Shown in pieces: positions 60,909 through 64,000 of a stretch of DNA of 64,000 nt. The number at the start of each line of letters is the position of its first letter. Position 1 is the first letter of the stretch. The notes beneath the pieces are model-generated. The model was not told the origin of the DNA, did no database searches, and worked only from the letters and a program-made list of their open reading frames with translations. The stretch comes from a bacterium (lineage in GTDB: Bacteria; UBP13; UBA5359): assembly GCA_028685295.1 (NCBI GenBank), contig JAQUEL010000002.1, positions 1-64,000 of the forward strand. Reading direction: 5' to 3'. Made by a program: the position numbers and the translations under genes.

Positions 60909-62573
60909 ATGAAGATAACCGGAGCTCAGTTGATAATCCATCTGTTGGAAAGACAGGGAATACGGACCATTGCCGGCATTCCTGGTGGAGCCAACCTGCC
61001 GCTCTACGATGCCCTCTCCCAAAGCGACAAAATCCGTCACATATTGACGCGACATGAACAAGGAGCCGCCTTCATTGCCCAGGGCATGGCACGCGTCAGC
61101 GGCCGACCGGCTGTTTGCTTTGCCACCTCCGGCCCCGGCGCCGTTAACACGCTGACAGCTATAGCTGATGCCAGGATGGATTCTATCCCGGTAATCTGTA
61201 TCACCGGTCAGGTCTCCGGCGGAATGATAGGAACAGATGCTTTCCAGGAGATAGATACCTACGGCATGAGCATTCCCATCACAAAACACAATTTCCTGGT
61301 ACGCTCAGTAGATGAGTTATTAGAAGTGATACCAAAAGCCTTCTGCATTGCTGCCTCTGGAAGGCCCGGTCCGGTGCTGATCGATATCCCCAGAGATGTT
61401 CAAAGCGGATTTCTGGAATTTGAGGAATGGCCTGAGCCAGGCCGGCCGAGCTCGCTGCCGCAATTTAAAATGCAGGATATCAAAGAAGCGGCAAAAATGA
61501 TCAATAACGCCCGGCGGCCTGTTCTATATCTCGGCGGCGGCATTATTCACGCCGAAGCCGGGAATACTGCACTTCGGCTGATGGAGAAGGCCTCTCTGCC
61601 GGCCGTTGCCACCTTAATGGGCCTGGGTGCCGTACCGAGCGACCACCCACTCTTTATGGGCATGCTGGGCATGCACGCAGCCCGCTATACCAACCTGGCC
61701 CTTGAAGAGTGTGACTTGCTGATAGCCGTCGGCGTTCGCTTTGATGACCGGGCCACCGGCAGAGTGGAGCGCTTTTGCTCCAAAGCAGCAATTATCCATA
61801 TCGATATCGATCCTGCTGAAATCGGTAAACTCAAATTAGCTCATACCGGCATTGCCGGTGATGCCGGACAGGTAATGGAAGCCTTGTTGCCGTTGATAGA
61901 TAGTAATCTCCGCCGGGAATGGCTTGGTCATATTGAAGAGTTAAAGAGGCATTACCCTCTGCAAATGCCAGGCAAAGACGATCCGAGCACGCCTTACGGT
62001 TTGATAACTCAAGTGGCTGCTTTCTTAGATGATAATGCCGTCATCACCACTGACGTCGGACAGCATCAGATGTGGACAGCTCAGGCCTATCCGCTTAGCC
62101 GGCCGCGTTGCTGGCTTACCTCTGGTGGCCTGGGAACTATGGGCTTCGGTCTGCCGGCGGCCATAGGCGCAGCCCTTGCCCTGCCCGATCGGACCGTAGT
62201 CTGCTTCAGTGGCGACGGCAGCCTGATGATGAACATTCAGGAACTGGCCACCGCTGTGGAAGAGAATATCAACGTAAAAATCGTTCTGCTGGACAACAAC
62301 GCCCTGGGGCTGGTACGCCAGCAACAGGACCTCTTTTTTGACGGGCGCTTTTTCGCCTCAGATTATCGCTACCGGCCGGATTTTGTCAGAATAGCCGAGG
62401 GCTTCGGCATGAGAGCTGTCAGCCTGGGAAGTGCTGTTGATCCGGCAGCAACTCTGGCCGATGCTCTGAGCACGCCGGGACCGTACCTTATTCATGCCCC
62501 GATAAGTGCAGATGAGAGAGTCTACCCCATGGTGCCTCCCGGAGGCGCCAACATAGATATGATTGGAGATTAA
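60909..62573 (+). CDS. ilvB: Acetolactate synthase large subunit
   Basis: From the ATG at 60909 (GAGGTG before it) the protein has 554 residues. The catalytic Glu is Glu50 in TRHEQGAAF; ThDP binding shows in CFSGDGSLMMNIQELATAVE and LLDNNALGLVRQQQ. FAD-region segments VGVRFDDRATG are those of anabolic AHAS. It joins two pyruvates, or pyruvate and 2-oxobutyrate, in the first step of Val, Leu and Ile synthesis. It is translated from the attenuated leader transcript and is followed by ilvN 4 bases later. ilvC and ilvD are not in the window. Confidence 0.95.
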   Translation: MKITGAQLIIHLLERQGIRTIAGIPGGANLPLYDALSQSDKIRHILTRHEQGAAFIAQGMARVSGRPAVCFATSGPGAVNTLTAIADARMDSIPVICITGQVSGGMIGTDAFQEIDTYGMSIPITKHNFLVRSVDELLEVIPKAFCIAASGRPGPVLIDIPRDVQSGFLEFEEWPEPGRPSSLPQFKMQDIKEAAKMINNARRPVLYLGGGIIHAEAGNTALRLMEKASLPAVATLMGLGAVPSDHPLFMGMLGMHAARYTNLALEECDLLIAVGVRFDDRATGRVERFCSKAAIIHIDIDPAEIGKLKLAHTGIAGDAGQVMEALLPLIDSNLRREWLGHIEELKRHYPLQMPGKDDPSTPYGLITQVAAFLDDNAVITTDVGQHQMWTAQAYPLSRPRCWLTSGGLGTMGFGLPAAIGAALALPDRTVVCFSGDGSLMMNIQELATAVEENINVKIVLLDNNALGLVRQQQDLFFDGRFFASDYRYRPDFVRIAEGFGMRAVSLGSAVDPAATLADALSTPGPYLIHAPISADERVYPMVPPGGANIDMIGD

Positions 62574-62577
62574 AACC

Positions 62578-62901
62578 ATGATTGAAGCAACTTATGAACG
62601 TCCAAACACCTTACTGAGCCGAGAGCGGCATACCATCCTGGAGTTGATAGTAAATAATCATCCCGGAGTTATGTCGCATATCTGCGGGCTCTTCGCTCGC
62701 CGAGCTTATAATATGAACGGCATATTCTGTCTGCCCTTCGGCAACGGCAGCCGGAGCCGTATCTGGCTGCTGGTGGATAAAGATCAACGGCTGGAGCAAA
62801 TGATTAAACAGATGCTGAAGCTTGAAGATGTGCTCCGTGTGCAGCAGCATGACGGCAATCATGAGGTATTCGTACAGCTAGAGAGGTTTTTTTACTTCTG
62901 A
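62578..62901 (+). CDS. ilvN: Acetolactate synthase small regulatory subunit
   Basis: From the ATG at 62578 (GGAGAT before it) the protein has 107 residues with a single ACT domain (about 18-95: HTILELIVNNHPGVMSHICG, LFARRAYNMNGIFCLP, GNGSRSRIWLLVDKDQ). This is the short IlvN type (E. coli IlvN is 96 residues), lacking the second domain of IlvH. It binds Val for feedback inhibition of IlvB. It overlaps the end of the sugar isomerase gene on the other strand by 10 bases. Confidence 0.93.
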   Translation: MIEATYERPNTLLSRERHTILELIVNNHPGVMSHICGLFARRAYNMNGIFCLPFGNGSRSRIWLLVDKDQRLEQMIKQMLKLEDVLRVQQHDGNHEVFVQLERFFYF

Positions 62902-63764
62902 ACCTCTCTTATCAGGGAGATCATTCTGCGGCCGTACTCTACATAGTTGGCGTATCTTACCTCCTCTGAGGACTGCATGGAGGAATCGTGATAAACCACC
63001 GCCAGATGGGGCTCTATGGAGATGCCGCCGTTATAGCCTCCGTCCAGCAGGTCTTTGATGATTCTCCTCACATCTCCATCTCCCTCTCCAGGGAAGGTAT
63101 ACTCCGTCTTGCTTTCCGCCGCATTCCATCTACCGTCTTTGATATGGATATAGGCTATATGCTCTTTGACATGATTGTAGAACTCCCAGGAGGACTGTTT
63201 GGGGTACGGCGCAATTTTAGTCCTGTCATCGGTAAAAATCGGGTTACCGGTATCGAATACCAGCTTCAAACCGGGCACATTCTCTATCAGCCGCAGAGTA
63301 TAGGTCCAACCCATGCCACCGTAGTTCATGCAATTTTCATGCACCGCCTCTATTCCGGCATCAGCAAACATACGGTGCAGTATCCTCATCCGCCTGAACC
63401 GCTCCTCCTCCATCTGGTCTTCCGGCCCTCTATCTGATAGAACGGCAAAGCTCATGATACGAATAAGCTTCGTTCCCAACCGCTGCATCCTGGGGATAGC
63501 TCTTTCGACTTCCTTCAGGGATATATCAAAGGGCCCATCTATTCTCTTGCTCCAGTTGGCTATGGTAGAGCCAAAACAATTTATTTTTACTCCTGCCTCT
63601 TCCAGCTTCAGGCATACCTCTTCGAATCTATCCTCAGGCAGATCATGGATATTGGCTCCATCCACATTTCTGGCTTCTATATTCTCCCACCCCAACTCCT
63701 TGGTGGCTCTTATCTGCTGTTCAATCCCTGCTGCCGCCTCATCGGCAAATCCTGTCAAATACAT
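62892..63764 (-). CDS. Sugar phosphate isomerase/epimerase (xylose isomerase-like TIM barrel)
   Basis: The 290-residue protein has the AP-endonuclease-2/xylose-isomerase-like barrel: MYLTGFADEAAAGIEQQIRA, NCFGSTIANW, AVHENCMNYGG with a metal-type Glu and His, LVFDTGNPIF with a metal Asp, IHIKDGRW and GISIEPHL. Such enzymes isomerise or epimerise keto sugars or inosose-type intermediates. AAAGGAG precedes the ATG. It follows the partial Gfo/Idh/MocA gene on the same strand by about 19 bases, the usual pair in inositol or sugar-acid use. Confidence 0.85.
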   Translation of the reverse strand: MYLTGFADEAAAGIEQQIRATKELGWENIEARNVDGANIHDLPEDRFEEVCLKLEEAGVKINCFGSTIANWSKRIDGPFDISLKEVERAIPRMQRLGTKLIRIMSFAVLSDRGPEDQMEEERFRRMRILHRMFADAGIEAVHENCMNYGGMGWTYTLRLIENVPGLKLVFDTGNPIFTDDRTKIAPYPKQSSWEFYNHVKEHIAYIHIKDGRWNAAESKTEYTFPGEGDGDVRRIIKDLLDGGYNGGISIEPHLAVVYHDSSMQSSEEVRYANYVEYGRRMISLIREVQK

Positions 63765-63783
63765 CTTTACACTCCTTTACACT

Positions 63784-64000
63784 TTAAAAAGATTTATCCA
63801 TATTTTCATCTGGTTTTTTCACAACCCTCTTCTGATAAACCGATTCGGCTATCAGCCTTTGTAATTCCTTCTCATACTCTCTTCCATCCATAGGTAGATC
63901 TACTATTTCGGATTTCAATGACGAGTAGAGAATGGCATTGGCCAATTCTACAGATTTGATGCCTTCCTCGGCAGGTGCTATCAAAGAAGCGCCCTCCAGG
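63784..64000 (-). CDS. Partial Gfo/Idh/MocA-type oxidoreductase (C-terminal end, cut by the window edge)
   Basis: The open frame reaches the window edge without a credible start. The visible part includes LEGASLIAPAEEGIKSVELA and NAILYSSLKSEIVDLP, then DGREYEKELQRLIAES, the typical C-terminal end of inositol-dehydrogenase-like members of this family. The rest lies right of the window. It pairs with the sugar isomerase/epimerase gene downstream. Confidence 0.75.
   Translation of the reverse strand, partial: LEGASLIAPAEEGIKSVELANAILYSSLKSEIVDLPMDGREYEKELQRLIAESVYQKRVVKKPDENMDKSF

Noticed and set aside
1-64000. CRISPR arrays, tRNA or rRNA genes
   Set aside because: No regularly spaced repeats, cloverleaf ends or rRNA-like stretches were recognised in the gaps between genes.

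Overview
The window comes from a bacterium with a dense, mostly leftward-transcribed genome of roughly balanced base composition. Start codons are ATG, GTG and, often, TTG. An ExbB-ExbD-TonB set and an SLH/coiled-coil protein of the Omp-alpha type point to a diderm cell envelope. An Ech-type membrane [NiFe] hydrogenase points to anaerobic, probably fermentative life. Many genes for glycan and sugar-acid breakdown, two pseudopilins and several sugar-type regulators suggest a saccharolytic lifestyle. I cannot name the phylum from the sequence alone. No rRNA, tRNA or CRISPR array was seen.

Layout. 1-5.6 kb: an IS end that truncates a DUF6259-like gene, a GH20 hexosaminidase-like gene, a decayed archaeal-type ATPase gene behind a perfect palindrome, and a Gfo/Idh/MocA oxidoreductase. 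5.8-13.6 kb: DegT aminotransferase, ceramidase-like protein, a ROK regulator with a palindromic operator, a LysM-M23 peptidase behind a c-di-AMP (ydaO-type) riboswitch, a mutarotase-like protein and a GHL10-like exported protein. 13.7-19.5 kb: a Lon-family protease, a site-2 protease with CBS domains, a LacI regulator and a DUF89 protein.

19.6-27.2 kb is the most distinctive region. It holds a complete echABCDEF operon followed by hypA and hypB; the 3' end of hypB is formed by a small transposon-like element carrying the tail of a probable REP-type transposase. Just upstream of echA lies one gene that fuses a complete HypC chaperone domain to a HydE-like radical SAM domain. This joins a [NiFe]-hydrogenase maturation part to an [FeFe]-hydrogenase maturation part, beside a [NiFe] enzyme only. 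No hypD, hypE, hypF, hydF or hydG is in the window.

27.4-35.8 kb: DedA protein, a frameshifted kup potassium transporter, a DUF2993 / TPR-PpiC / ABC-2 cassette, a SIS-domain isomerase and a pseudopilin. 35.8-47.6 kb: a catabolic cluster (GntR regulator, pseudopilin, LamG-GH42-like exported protein, lone sugar-binding lipoprotein, class III aminotransferase, an intact and a degenerate amidohydrolase, oxidoreductase) and a PocR-AraC regulator.

47.6-59.1 kb: a 2-oxoacid (pyruvate- or acetoin-type) dehydrogenase complex under a SorC regulator with a visible operator. E1 and E2 genes are separated from E3 by an SDR gene, ExbB-ExbD-TonB, a cohesin-like exported protein and the SLH protein. 59.3-64 kb: an exported metallophosphoesterase, a minimal SepF-like protein, ilvB-ilvN behind a fully readable transcription attenuator (promoter, Val-rich leader peptide, antiterminator, terminator), a sugar isomerase/epimerase, and a partial oxidoreductase cut by the window edge.
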